In this document: positions 44,461 through 53,173 of the stretch, in pieces
Layout of the letters: every line of letters begins with the position of its first letter
How positions within the stretch are numbered: the stretch's first letter is position 1
NCBI RefSeq assembly: GCF_000428065.1
Contig: NZ_ATZF01000001.1
Span: 301,822 to 365,821 of the forward strand
Reading direction: 5' to 3'
Length of the DNA stretch: 64,000 nucleotides
Source: Shimazuella kribbensis DSM 45090
GTDB lineage: Bacteria; Bacillota; Bacilli; Thermoactinomycetales; Thermoactinomycetaceae
Program-made: the position numbers and the translations under genes
The notes under the pieces: generated by a model
Database searches by the model: none
Told to the model about the DNA's origin: nothing
What the model saw: the letters and a program-made list of their open reading frames with translations, nothing else

Positions 44461-44490
44461 ATAGAGACTCCAGATATCTGGAGTCTCTAT
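44461..44490. terminator. 30-bp perfect palindrome, terminator of the AHSA1 gene
   Basis: ATAGAGACTCCAGAT is followed at once by its exact reverse complement, then ATTTTATTTT. A strong bidirectional terminator. Confidence 0.8.
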
Positions 44491-44531
44491 ATTTTATTTT
44501 GCATTAGCCTTCTGGATCACCTTCATATAAG

Positions 44532-44625
44532 TTAATCCTTCTCTTTATTCCGTTCCTCTTCTACTACATGTGCAGGTGCTTTATCAAAGCCTTAATTGGA
44601 TAGTTCCTGATCTACTTCAGATTCT
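44532..44625 (-). pseudogene. Relic resembling the C-terminal part of valyl-tRNA synthetase
   Basis: On the minus strand the reading is VDQELSN, a stop codon, then GFDKAPAHVVEEERNKEKD and a stop. This closely resembles the C-terminal coiled-coil of ValS (LSNEGFxxKAPxxVVEEExxK). About 30 codons remain, interrupted by an in-frame stop. It is presumably a decayed copy left by a rearrangement. The resemblance is from memory of the family. Confidence 0.5.
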
Positions 44626-44743
44626 GATTAAAATGAAAATTGTTCCTTTTAGGAATATCTAAAATGATATAATTAGGAATAAAGGATAAGAACTCCAAAT
44701 AATGATGAAATTCATGCAGTATTTATAAAAGGGGACTATTAGA

Positions 44744-44982
44744 ATGTATAAATGTGAGATTCCCATGCGTTTTTATTCCCAATCTTTTCACAGATGGGTT
44801 TGTCGTGAATGTAACTTGCCCTTTGTTCCTAAAGCCCACATACCTTTGATATTTGATAAAAAAAGCTATGGAATAAAATCTATGGAATAAAATCTATTCG
44901 TTATTCTGTGGATGAACAAAAGTTTGTCATTGTGAGTTGCGATTACAATTTTTTTCAGATGAAGAAAAATGCAAAAACATGA
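44744..44982 (+). pseudogene. Small cysteine-containing gene broken by a 14-bp duplication
   Basis: The frame starting at 44744 begins MYKCEIPMRFYSQSFHRWVC and has CRECNLPF, a CxxC pair, but stops after 48 codons. The stop is created by an exact tandem duplication, TATGGAATAAAATC at 44867-44880 and 44881-44894. Removing one copy restores a 74-codon frame ending FVIVSCDYNFFQMKKNAKT at 44982. The family is unknown; the cysteines hint at a zinc-binding fold. Ribosome binding site AAAGGGGAC lies upstream. Confidence 0.6.
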
Positions 44983-45157
44983 TATAGATGTATGCAAGAA
45001 ATGGATAGAACATAAGTGATATCGATCCTGAGCGTAATTATAGGTAAAAAAATTAATAGTTGGAAAGTATACCGCATTTTATCTTACTTTTTTGATTTGT
45101 GAATCTGATAGTAACCATCGTTTTCCAGTGTAAGACCTATCCATAAAGGAGGATTTG

Positions 45158-46558
45158 ATGAATAAGAAGAAATTTTTCCAGCGTATCGTACAGTTTTCAT
45201 GTTTTTTGGTTCTTACTTTTAGTTTATTAACAGGATGTATTCCATCAGCAGACAAGGTTGCCCCGAAAAAATTTGTTCCTTATACGCAGAGTCAGATCGA
45301 TTCAACAGCCTTCAACTACAATTTTCTGAGCCTTGTGAATCAAAGATATGCCATATATCAAAAAGTGCAATTTCCTGTAAAACTCTCCAACTACCAAAAA
45401 ATTAGTGAAGAGCTTCAGAAGAAGGTACTTTCTGGAGAACTCAAACCCGATCAAATTCAAAATGAATATGCAAAAATAGTAAACAATCAACTTGTTGACT
45501 ATACGAACAAGAAACAAAAATATCTTCAAGACATAAATAAAAAAGCTCTCTTATTACAAGGTGATATAGGAAAGTTACCTAAGAAGGACCAACCTGTAGC
45601 AAAACAGGCATTAAACGATTTCATTACGGCTGCCAGCGATGAAATCAAAATGTATCAACAATTACCGGAACTTTTTAAAAGCAGCATAGATATTGGAAAG
45701 AAAACTTCGAAAGCAAATGAAATCTCCAGTACCATAAGCAAAATCTTTTGTATTACGCCAGCCTATGCAGAAGGTAAAAGTGACACTTGTCAATGTTCGG
45801 TAACTACGGAATACCTCTCTCCCCAACTAAAGAAAATCACCACCACTTGTATTTGTAAAATCTATATCGAGTACAAAAAAAGAATCAATAAAGTGATTAA
45901 GGATCAACAAAAATTTGTAAAGTCTTTATCCCAGTTTATTGAGCACATCAAACAAAATGTGAAACCAGCAGAGATAAGTAAAGGGAGATATCAAACAAAA
46001 GATGGCTCGATAATTCAAGGGAAAGTAATAAAACAAGTGAATAATGTACCTAAAATTCGTCCTGCTTCTGAAAAAATGGACTTGAATACGGTGGCAAGAG
46101 TACGTAAAGAGCTAGGAATTCCAGCGATTGGAAACGATTATGTTTTAAAGGAATTACAATATTTGAAGGCGGAGCAGACAGTGGCCGTTTTAAAATCAGA
46201 TGGAGTACAAATATGGGGAAGAAATGGCTGGGGCAGCGACCAAGGCGGATACAAAGCAATGAGGACAGCTTGGTTAAAAAGTGGTGGTCAAAGAAGTATG
46301 AGTGCTACAAATAATCAGACCGTTTTTCATGCGGAAGGTGATGCTTTTTGGAATTTATATCAATACAGAAAGCAGCACAATATATTAGGCGGTACAGCAA
46401 CTTTAGTCGTAGATCGCCCATTTTGCACTGCTTGTGGTGATTCTAGAGGAGTACAGCAATTAGTTGAAGAAGTAGGGTTAGACAAGTTAGTTGTGATCAC
46501 ACCTGCAGGAAAAGAAACAATTACACCTAGACCCGGTAAACGAAGAGTATCTTGGTAA
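45158..46558 (+). CDS. Lipoprotein-anchored cytidine-deaminase-fold toxin
   Basis: A 466-residue protein with a lipoprotein signal (FLVLTFSLLTGC, lipobox near residue 27). A long, mostly helical Lys/Gln-rich region follows, then a cysteine cluster (CQCSVTTEY ... CICKIY, about residues 208-235). The C-terminal domain (about 330-466) has HAEGDAFW (His391, Glu393) and RPFCTACGD (Cys423, Cys426), the zinc and proton-shuttle motifs of the deaminase superfamily. Polymorphic toxins of this fold deaminate nucleic-acid bases. An Imm1 gene follows after 20 bases. ATG 45158 has AAAGGAGGA upstream. Toxicity and target are inferred. Confidence 0.82.
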   Translation: MNKKKFFQRIVQFSCFLVLTFSLLTGCIPSADKVAPKKFVPYTQSQIDSTAFNYNFLSLVNQRYAIYQKVQFPVKLSNYQKISEELQKKVLSGELKPDQIQNEYAKIVNNQLVDYTNKKQKYLQDINKKALLLQGDIGKLPKKDQPVAKQALNDFITAASDEIKMYQQLPELFKSSIDIGKKTSKANEISSTISKIFCITPAYAEGKSDTCQCSVTTEYLSPQLKKITTTCICKIYIEYKKRINKVIKDQQKFVKSLSQFIEHIKQNVKPAEISKGRYQTKDGSIIQGKVIKQVNNVPKIRPASEKMDLNTVARVRKELGIPAIGNDYVLKELQYLKAEQTVAVLKSDGVQIWGRNGWGSDQGGYKAMRTAWLKSGGQRSMSATNNQTVFHAEGDAFWNLYQYRKQHNILGGTATLVVDRPFCTACGDSRGVQQLVEEVGLDKLVVITPAGKETITPRPGKRRVSW

Positions 46559-46578
46559 ACAAAGAAGGAGTTTTTGGA

Positions 46579-46977
46579 ATGGAAAAGTGGATTTTAAACA
46601 TAGAAGGAAAATCCCAAACGATAGATAACCCCAGTTGGGAACGGATTTATCAGGTGTTAAGCTGTATAGATGGTGAGACGTTCACTCAAGCAGATCTCAG
46701 ATTAACAGGGACCGGATCTTTAATGGTTTGCGGCGGTGATTTGGAAGAGGATACACGGATATATGCAGTCGAGTTCTATCCAGAAGATGGTCAACTCGGG
46801 ACTAGCCAGTTGGTGAATCCACATGTCACTCCAAATGATGAATATCTTTATATTACATCGGAACAAATTGGAATAGATTTTCCAGCAGAATATTGCGTGG
46901 AGTTTTCGGATGTTGTAGCGGCATTTAAACACTTTTTTGAAACGAGAAAGTTAAATAGAGATTTGATTTGGGAATAG
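46579..46977 (+). CDS. Imm1-family immunity protein
   Basis: A 132-residue acidic protein resembling Imm1: GETFTQADLRLTGTGSLMVC, GGDLEEDTRIYAVEFY and a C-terminal FSDVVAAFKHFFETR. Imm1 proteins are known partners of deaminase-type polymorphic toxins. The ATG at 46579 follows GAAGGAG; a longer in-frame start at 46552 would overlap the toxin stop and is less likely. It should neutralise the upstream toxin in the cytoplasm. Confidence 0.8.
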   Translation: MEKWILNIEGKSQTIDNPSWERIYQVLSCIDGETFTQADLRLTGTGSLMVCGGDLEEDTRIYAVEFYPEDGQLGTSQLVNPHVTPNDEYLYITSEQIGIDFPAEYCVEFSDVVAAFKHFFETRKLNRDLIWE

Positions 46978-47038
46978 CAGATTTTCATATCTAGTTTGCC
47001 TTAGTCTGAAAGTTTGTCTTCTCTTGCTGAACGTAAAG

Positions 47039-47104
47039 CACCCCCTGAAAATAGATTAGATCACCCTAGGAGGTTTTTAATATCTATTTCAGGGGGTGTA
47101 TTTT
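47039..47104. terminator. Long convergent terminator
   Basis: CACCCCCTGAAA(A)TAGAT pairs with ATCTATTTCAGGGGGTG, followed by TATTTT, between imm1 and pepF. Confidence 0.85.
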
Positions 47105-47116
47105 CATTTTCAGAGC

Positions 47117-48910
47117 TTATAACAATTCTTCTAGTTCATCCAAGTAACCTTCATATACATCAAATGCAGAGCGGATGGGGTGAGGTTTGGTCATATCTAC
47201 ACCTGCTCGCTGCAAGACTTCAATTGGACCTGCGGAACTACCAGATGACAAGAACGTGAGATAGCGGTCAACTGCTGGTTTGCCCTCTTCTAAGATCTGC
47301 TTAGCCAGTGCCATAGCAGCACTCGTTCCTGTAGCGTACTGATAGACATAGAAGTCATAGTAGAAATGTGGAATGCGTGACCATTCTAATCCGATTTGCT
47401 CATCTACCATGATCTCGTCCCCGAAATATTTTTTGTTTAATTCATAGTACATCTTTGTTAACGTTTCTGCTGTAAGTGCTTCCCCGTTTTGAGCTCGCTG
47501 ATGAATAAGTAATTCAAATTCTGCAAACATGGTCTGACGGAATACCGTTCCACGAAACTTGTCTACTTGATGATTCAAGAGATAAAGCCGATCATTACGA
47601 TCTGTGGTTGTTTGAAGTAAATAGTCACTTAAAATTGCTTCGTTACAAGTGGAAGCAACTTCTGCCACAAATATGGAATAGTCTCCATATACATATGGCT
47701 GTGTTTTACGAGTATAGAAACTATGCATAGAATGTCCTAATTCATGAGCTAAAGTAAACATGTTATCCATGTTATCTTGCCAATTCATCAATACAAATGG
47801 ATTAGTCCCGTAAGTACCAAAAGAATAAGCACCACTTCGTTTTCCTTGGTTTTCGTAGACATCAATCCATCCATCTCGAAAAGCTTGTTGAAGTGTACTG
47901 GTATATTCTTTTCCAAGCGGGGCAAGTCCTCGGATAACAGTTTCTTTTGCTTGGTCATACGTTATTTTTTTAGGTGTATGGCTGATGAAAGGGGTATAAA
48001 GGTCATACATATGCAGTTCTTTCACACCCATTGCCTTTTTCCGTAGTTTGATGTAGCGATGCAACAATGGCAAGTTTTCGTGAACAATGGCAATTAATTG
48101 GTCATACACTTTTTCTGGAATATTATTGCCACTGAGAGAACGCTGACGTGCTGAATCATAGTGACGTAAACGAGCTACAAGATTGTGTTTTTTTACGTGG
48201 GAAGATAGTGTGCTAGCAAATGTATTTTTTAAACCACCATATGTATCATAAACAGCATGAAATGTGTCTTTACGAACACGAGCATTTGTATTTTCTAACA
48301 GTTGAATCATTCTGCCATGTGTGATTTCGATGTCTTTTCCTTCATCATCCTGGATAGTTGGAAATTTCATATCTGCATTATTTAAAAGACCATATGTATT
48401 TCTGGATGCCCCTAAAACCTCACTAGCCTCAGCGAGAATAGCTTCTTCCTTTGTAGAAAGAACGTGTGGGCGGAATCGATCTAATTCCGCAAGTTCATAA
48501 GCGTATACTTGCAATTTTGGTTCGGATTGAAGAAAAGATTGGATGGTGGCAGGATCAATAGCGAGAATCTCGGGACGTAAATATGCAAGTGCACTTCCTG
48601 CTTCTGTCGTTAATGTGGAAGCTCGATCGTTATATGCTTGGTAATGAGAATCTGTAGTATCTTGGTCGTAACGCATACGTGCATACACGAATAGTTTGCC
48701 AATTCGCAAAGATAGCTCATCTCGTGTGGACAATGCTTTATAAAATGCAGATGCGGATTCTGCTAATTTTCCTTCGAATTGTCGTAACGAAGGAATAAGT
48801 TTTTTTACAGCAGCAAATTCTTCCTCCCAAGCAGCATTTGTTGGAAATATAGTTTCTAATCTCCATTGGTATGCTTTATCTTGTTCAGAACGTAATGGTA
48901 ATTTGGACAT
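47117..48910 (-). CDS. pepF: Oligoendopeptidase F
   Basis: A 597-residue M3B zinc metallopeptidase. The active-site motif is HELGHSMHSF with a downstream Glu in EVASTCNEAIL. The N-terminal PepF helical domain and the C-terminal YQYATGTSAAMALA also match the family, and length is normal. It degrades short oligopeptides in the cytoplasm. ATG 48910 is preceded by AGGAGGACCATTCG. Confidence 0.94.
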   Translation of the reverse strand: MSKLPLRSEQDKAYQWRLETIFPTNAAWEEEFAAVKKLIPSLRQFEGKLAESASAFYKALSTRDELSLRIGKLFVYARMRYDQDTTDSHYQAYNDRASTLTTEAGSALAYLRPEILAIDPATIQSFLQSEPKLQVYAYELAELDRFRPHVLSTKEEAILAEASEVLGASRNTYGLLNNADMKFPTIQDDEGKDIEITHGRMIQLLENTNARVRKDTFHAVYDTYGGLKNTFASTLSSHVKKHNLVARLRHYDSARQRSLSGNNIPEKVYDQLIAIVHENLPLLHRYIKLRKKAMGVKELHMYDLYTPFISHTPKKITYDQAKETVIRGLAPLGKEYTSTLQQAFRDGWIDVYENQGKRSGAYSFGTYGTNPFVLMNWQDNMDNMFTLAHELGHSMHSFYTRKTQPYVYGDYSIFVAEVASTCNEAILSDYLLQTTTDRNDRLYLLNHQVDKFRGTVFRQTMFAEFELLIHQRAQNGEALTAETLTKMYYELNKKYFGDEIMVDEQIGLEWSRIPHFYYDFYVYQYATGTSAAMALAKQILEEGKPAVDRYLTFLSSGSSAGPIEVLQRAGVDMTKPHPIRSAFDVYEGYLDELEELL

Positions 48911-49184
48911 CGAATGGTCCTCCTAAGGGACAATAATTTTTGTACAACTTTGTTTTTATTATAACTTATCTAAAGATTGGAGCATACACAAAAGCGACCA
49001 GAAGAACAGTTCCTTTTGCTTTTATGTAGAGATGAATTTCGGTTTCGGATGGAAATGTAGAATTTAAAAATAAATGATTGGATAGGAATCTTTATCCTTT
49101 AGGGCTTTTGGATATCACACTAGCCTTTTGTGAGAAAAATGGATATGATAAGAGCGTAATGTTTTCAAGGAGGAAAAAGGCACA

Positions 49185-49679
49185 ATGACACTAAAAATGC
49201 ATGAGATCCGTGAACTTATACGTTTAATTGATGAATCTTCAATCGATGAGTTTGAACTAGAGAAAGATGGAGAAAAAGTAGCGATTAAAAAAGCAAAACC
49301 AGAAGTGATAACTGGGCAAGTTACAGCCCCTGCTCCTTTTGTTCCTTCATTTACCCCACAAGCTGTGGTAAATTCACCAGCAGTGGAAGAAACACAACCT
49401 GTTAATACAGTTACAGCAGAGGAATCAACAGATACAAACTTACATAAAATTGTTTCACCAATGGTAGGTACTTTTTACCATGCCTCTTCTCCAGATGCTG
49501 ATCCTTATGTAAGCGAAGGAGACACCATTAATAGTAAATCTGTAGTATGTATCGTAGAAGCGATGAAATTGATGAATGAGCTGGAAGCAGAGGTAAGTGG
49601 TACCATTGTCAAAGTACTAGTTGAAAATGGTCAGTTAGTTGAGTATGGCCAACCACTATTTCTCGTAAAGCCTTCTTAG
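49185..49679 (+). CDS. accB: Biotin carboxyl carrier protein of acetyl-CoA carboxylase
   Basis: A 164-residue BCCP. The N-terminal MHEIRELIRLIDESSIDEFE, a Pro/Val/Thr-rich flexible linker (about residues 45-85) and the biotinyl domain with VEAMKLMNELEAE, whose Lys is biotinylated, are all present. It opens a long housekeeping run. The ATG follows AAGGAGGAAAAAGGCACA. Confidence 0.96.
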   Translation: MTLKMHEIRELIRLIDESSIDEFELEKDGEKVAIKKAKPEVITGQVTAPAPFVPSFTPQAVVNSPAVEETQPVNTVTAEESTDTNLHKIVSPMVGTFYHASSPDADPYVSEGDTINSKSVVCIVEAMKLMNELEAEVSGTIVKVLVENGQLVEYGQPLFLVKPS

Positions 49680-49694
49680 GAAGGGGTGCAGATA

Positions 49695-51053
49695 ATGTTT
49701 AAAAAAGTATTAGTAGCCAATCGTGGCGAGATCGCAGTGCGGATTATTCGTGCTTGTCGCGAATTAGGAATTGCAACGGTAGCCATTTTTTCAGAAGCAG
49801 ATCGAGAAGCTTTGCACGTCACATTAGCTGATGAAGCTTACTGTGTTGGTCCAGCTATGGCCCGTGACAGCTATCTGAACATGACAAATATTATGAGTGC
49901 AGCTACGTTGTTAGAAGTAGATGCGATTCATCCAGGATATGGATTTTTAGCTGAAAATGCTGCTTTTGCAGAGCTATGTGCAAGCTGTAATATTACTTTT
50001 ATTGGTCCCAGTCCAGAAGCAATTGTTAAAATGGGAGATAAAACAACCGCAAGAGATACCATGATGGGAAGCGGTGTGCCTGTTGTTCCTGGTACAGAAG
50101 GTGTGATCGAAGACATCAATGAAGCACTTTCCACTGCAAAAGACATTGGTTTTCCTGTAATTGTAAAAGCCACTGCAGGTGGTGGCGGAAAAGGAATGCG
50201 AGTGGTTTACAGTGAAGAAGAACTGGTAAATGCGGTAAACCTTGCACAAAAAGAAGCTGAAGCTAACTTCGGAAATCCTGGAGTTTATCTGGAAAAGTTT
50301 TTGGTTGAGCCTCGTCATATCGAGATTCAAGTTTTAGCAGATAACCATGGCAATGTGATTCATTTAGGGGAGAGAGATTGTTCCATTCAAAGGAGATATC
50401 AAAAATTGATTGAAGAGGCTCCATCTCCCGCAATTTCACCAGAGATACGAGAAAAAATGGGTCAGGCAGCAATTGCTGCTGCTAAATCCGTTAATTACTC
50501 TGGAGCAGGTACGATTGAGTTCTTATTTGATCGTGATCAAAATTTCTATTTTATGGAGATGAATACACGTATTCAAGTAGAACACCCTGTTACAGAGTTA
50601 ATTACTGGTGTAGACTTAGTAAAAGAGCAAATTCTAGTAGCAGCAGGTCATCCTCTCTCTATTACACAAGAAGACATTCAAATTAATGGTTGGGCTATTG
50701 AGTGTCGAATAAATGCAGAGCGACCAGAGAAGAATTTTATTCCTTCACCTGGCACGATCCAGTTTTATCTCCCGCCAGGTGGTACAGGAGTAAGGGTTGA
50801 TAGTGCCTGTTATCCGGGATATATTATTACACCCTACTATGATTCTATGGTTGCAAAATTGATTGTTTGGGGTAAAGATAGAAATGAGGCTGTTGCCAGA
50901 ATGAGCCGAGCACTTACTGAATTTGCTATTCAGGGAGTGCACACAACCATTCCTTTCCACATTAAAATGATGTCTCAACCTAATTTTGTAGAGGGAGATT
51001 TTCATATTCAGTTCTTGGAAGGGATAAACTTGTTCGAAGAAGGTGAATTATGA
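49695..51053 (+). CDS. accC: Biotin carboxylase subunit of acetyl-CoA carboxylase
   Basis: A 452-residue ATP-grasp enzyme with [20 protein letters not shown], the glycine-rich [29 protein letters not shown] and [15 protein letters not shown]. It carboxylates biotin on AccB. ATG 49695 is chosen from the conserved N-terminus; a start 9 bases upstream is less likely. Overlaps the next gene by 4 bases. Confidence 0.97.
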   Translation: MFKKVLVANRGEIAVRIIRACRELGIATVAIFSEADREALHVTLADEAYCVGPAMARDSYLNMTNIMSAATLLEVDAIHPGYGFLAENAAFAELCASCNITFIGPSPEAIVKMGDKTTARDTMMGSGVPVVPGTEGVIEDINEALSTAKDIGFPVIVKATAGGGGKGMRVVYSEEELVNAVNLAQKEAEANFGNPGVYLEKFLVEPRHIEIQVLADNHGNVIHLGERDCSIQRRYQKLIEEAPSPAISPEIREKMGQAAIAAAKSVNYSGAGTIEFLFDRDQNFYFMEMNTRIQVEHPVTELITGVDLVKEQILVAAGHPLSITQEDIQINGWAIECRINAERPEKNFIPSPGTIQFYLPPGGTGVRVDSACYPGYIITPYYDSMVAKLIVWGKDRNEAVARMSRALTEFAIQGVHTTIPFHIKMMSQPNFVEGDFHIQFLEGINLFEEGEL

Positions 51054-51442
51054 TGGAACGATTAGGTCCTTTAGGAAAAGTAGAAATTGCACCAGAAGTG
51101 CTTGAAATAATTGCTGGTATGGCTGCTTCCAAAGTGGAAGGTGTCAGTGGAATGAAAGGTGGAGTAGTTGGTGATATTAATCAACTGCTGGGCCGCAAAA
51201 ATTTACGACAAGGTATTCAAGTAGCTCTAAACGAGCAAACAGCAATTCAAGTATCCATTATTGTGGAATATGGTTACCATATTCCTAATGTGGGGCAGGA
51301 AGTACAAGAACAAGTAAAGTCAGCGATTGAAGCGATGACAGGTATTGTAGTTGATCAAGTTATTGTTCAAGTAGAAGGTATTCGCGTTCCTCAGCCAGAA
51401 AAAGCGAAAGAGAAGCAAGAGAAGCCAAGTCGATTAAAATAA
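51050..51442 (+). CDS. yqhY: Asp23/Gls24 family protein (YqhY-like)
   Basis: A 130-residue Asp23-family protein: [20 protein letters not shown] at the N-terminus, [20 protein letters not shown] and [14 protein letters not shown]. It is placed directly after accBC, as yqhY is in Bacillus, where it is linked with control of acetyl-CoA carboxylase activity. The C-terminal tail is Lys/Glu-rich. Confidence 0.92.
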   Translation: MMERLGPLGKVEIAPEVLEIIAGMAASKVEGVSGMKGGVVGDINQLLGRKNLRQGIQVALNEQTAIQVSIIVEYGYHIPNVGQEVQEQVKSAIEAMTGIVVDQVIVQVEGIRVPQPEKAKEKQEKPSRLK

Positions 51443-51498
51443 GAGTAGAAAAAAGTATTGGTTCTTTTGTACCATAAAGTGTAGTTGTAACTAAGAAA

Positions 51499-51524
51499 CC
51501 GAGCCTTTTGGCTCGGATTTTTTT
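51499..51524 (+). terminator. Terminator-like hairpin upstream of nusB
   Basis: CCGAGCC-TTTT-GGCTCGG followed by ATTTTTTTT. It ends only 13 bases before the nusB start, so it can reduce read-through from accBC-yqhY or control nusB. Confidence 0.85.
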
Positions 51525-51536
51525 GGAGGTGAAAAA

Positions 51537-51944
51537 ATGAGTCGTAGGTTAGTTCGAGAACTTGTTATTCAGCGTCAATACCAACAATTGGTTCACCCAG
51601 AAGATCAAGGTGATATCTTTGCTCCTAACGAGGCAAAGCTCACCGAAGAAGATAGAGGATATTATGAAGTAGTGCGTCTTGGATTGGCATCGCATTTGGA
51701 GGAAATTGACCCTTATATTCGTCGATATGTGAAGAGTGGTTGGTCTCTAGATCGACTGAGCATTGTAGATCGAGCAGTATTACGTTTGGCTGTGTATGAA
51801 TTGCTTTTTCAAAAAGAGATACCTACAAAAGTAGTGGTGAACGAGGCGGTGGATTTAGCTAAAGCTTTTAGCGGAGACGAAGCAGGCCGCTTTGTAAACG
51901 GTATTTTAGGTAAGGTCATTGCTGAATTGGAAGTAACGAAATAA
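51537..51944 (+). CDS. nusB: Transcription antitermination factor NusB
   Basis: A 135-residue NusB, an all-helical RNA-binding partner of NusE in rRNA antitermination. It has SRRLVRELVIQRQYQ, LDRLSIVDRAVLRLAVYELL and IPTKVVVNEAVDLAKAF then FVNGILGKV. Its last 29 bases overlap the 3' end of the convergent EndoQ-like gene. GGAGGTG precedes the ATG. Confidence 0.95.
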   Translation: MSRRLVRELVIQRQYQQLVHPEDQGDIFAPNEAKLTEEDRGYYEVVRLGLASHLEEIDPYIRRYVKSGWSLDRLSIVDRAVLRLAVYELLFQKEIPTKVVVNEAVDLAKAFSGDEAGRFVNGILGKVIAELEVTK

Positions 51945-53094
51945 TTTTCCCATATGTCCCGCCGCCACCTTTTTGCACAGCTAATGTATTTTCTCGAGCT
52001 TGGCAAATAAGATTTGCTAGTTGGGTGTTGGTGATTTCGGATATCTCTTGCAACGAAGCATGATGTAAAATATTCATTTCTGAACCAAAATGCTCTATCA
52101 ACTTTGTAATCGTTTTTGGTCCTACTTTAGGCAGAAAAGCAAGAGGTATCTGGTGGATATAGGGAGGCCGAAATGTTGGCGATGTGGTAGGTTGATCAGC
52201 AATCATGGCGATTCTGTCCTTTACTCCTGTCACTTCTTTTTTCTTACCGCAAGTGGAACAAAATATAGTGGAGGAAGTTTTTTGCTGTTTACAGGTCGAA
52301 CAGAAAGTCTCATAGTATTTACCAAGAAAAGGATTCAACCCGAAATTTGCAAGAATCTTCCTTCCTTGCTTTTGTTTTAGGACATAACTAAGTTCTTGAA
52401 AATTAGCTTCTTCTAATAAAAATTTGTTATATTCGCGCCCTATTTTAGGCAAAGAATGAGCATCTGAATTTGTTAGAAAAGGTAGAGATGCTAGCTCTGA
52501 TATTTGATCTGCCATGGTCGTATCTGCACTCAACCCTAATTCGACAGCATCCAATGAAGTGATGTCTAGCAGATCTTCAATAGAAGTCGTTGCGCTACCA
52601 TACAAGCTTTTAAATGGAGTGAAAATATGTGCAGGGACAACTAAACCTTGTAAATCTTTCACTTTTTTGATGAAAGATGATACAGGTTGATATAGCCTTT
52701 GTGTACTAAGTTGAACGTTTTTCATGTGTTGTGCTATCCAAGCAGTAAATTCTTTTATTTTTGCTAGGGTTGGAAAATAAGCGAGCATATGGTAAGGGCC
52801 TGTGTGTGCTTCTTTGCACTCCACTTCCACCCCTAAAATACATAAAGTATTACAATATAGAATTCCTCCATAGGGATGTTCCATGTAGGTTCCGTTCATG
52901 ATCCCTGCTTCGATCTCTGCTTGCACGGCAGGGGAGTGTGCATCAATGATACCAATCATCGATATTCCTTTACGATTACTAGCTTCTTGTACGATTCGGT
53001 GAAAAGTCATATCACGAGCGGCGGTAATTTTGACAGGCAAATTGCTTTCTGTTCGTCCGATGTGTATGTGCAGGTCTGCGAAGATTTGCTTCAT
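51916..53094 (-). CDS. EndoQ-like PHP-domain endonuclease
   Basis: A 392-residue protein with a PHP metal-binding domain: ADLHIHIGRTES at the start, GIIDAHSP, VEVECKEAHTGPYHML, LVVPAHIFTP and TNSDAHSLPKIGREYN. After it come a four-cysteine zinc finger (FCSTCKQQ ... FCSTCGKK) and a helix-hairpin-helix (KVGPKTITKLIEHFG). This is the domain order of endonuclease Q, which cuts DNA 5' of deaminated bases. ATG 53094 follows AGGAGAAATAAA; a longer upstream frame gives a hydrophobic tail unlike the family. It is inserted against the direction of the surrounding operon. Confidence 0.88.
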   Translation of the reverse strand: MKQIFADLHIHIGRTESNLPVKITAARDMTFHRIVQEASNRKGISMIGIIDAHSPAVQAEIEAGIMNGTYMEHPYGGILYCNTLCILGVEVECKEAHTGPYHMLAYFPTLAKIKEFTAWIAQHMKNVQLSTQRLYQPVSSFIKKVKDLQGLVVPAHIFTPFKSLYGSATTSIEDLLDITSLDAVELGLSADTTMADQISELASLPFLTNSDAHSLPKIGREYNKFLLEEANFQELSYVLKQKQGRKILANFGLNPFLGKYYETFCSTCKQQKTSSTIFCSTCGKKKEVTGVKDRIAMIADQPTTSPTFRPPYIHQIPLAFLPKVGPKTITKLIEHFGSEMNILHHASLQEISEITNTQLANLICQARENTLAVQKGGGGTYGKIISLLPIQQ

Positions 53095-53173
53095 TTTATT
53101 TCTCCTAGGATTGGTTACGTGATTTCCAAACAAATGGTAAACTATAGATATTATATAAAGAGGTGGAACTAGA

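Noticed and set aside
47014-47259. 81-codon plus-strand frame
   Set aside because: It spans the convergent terminator and the antisense 3' end of pepF.
48911-49184. FapR-type site or gene upstream of accB
   Set aside because: No match to the FapR consensus and no coding frame; only a lone TATGAT box at 49145 without a good -35.
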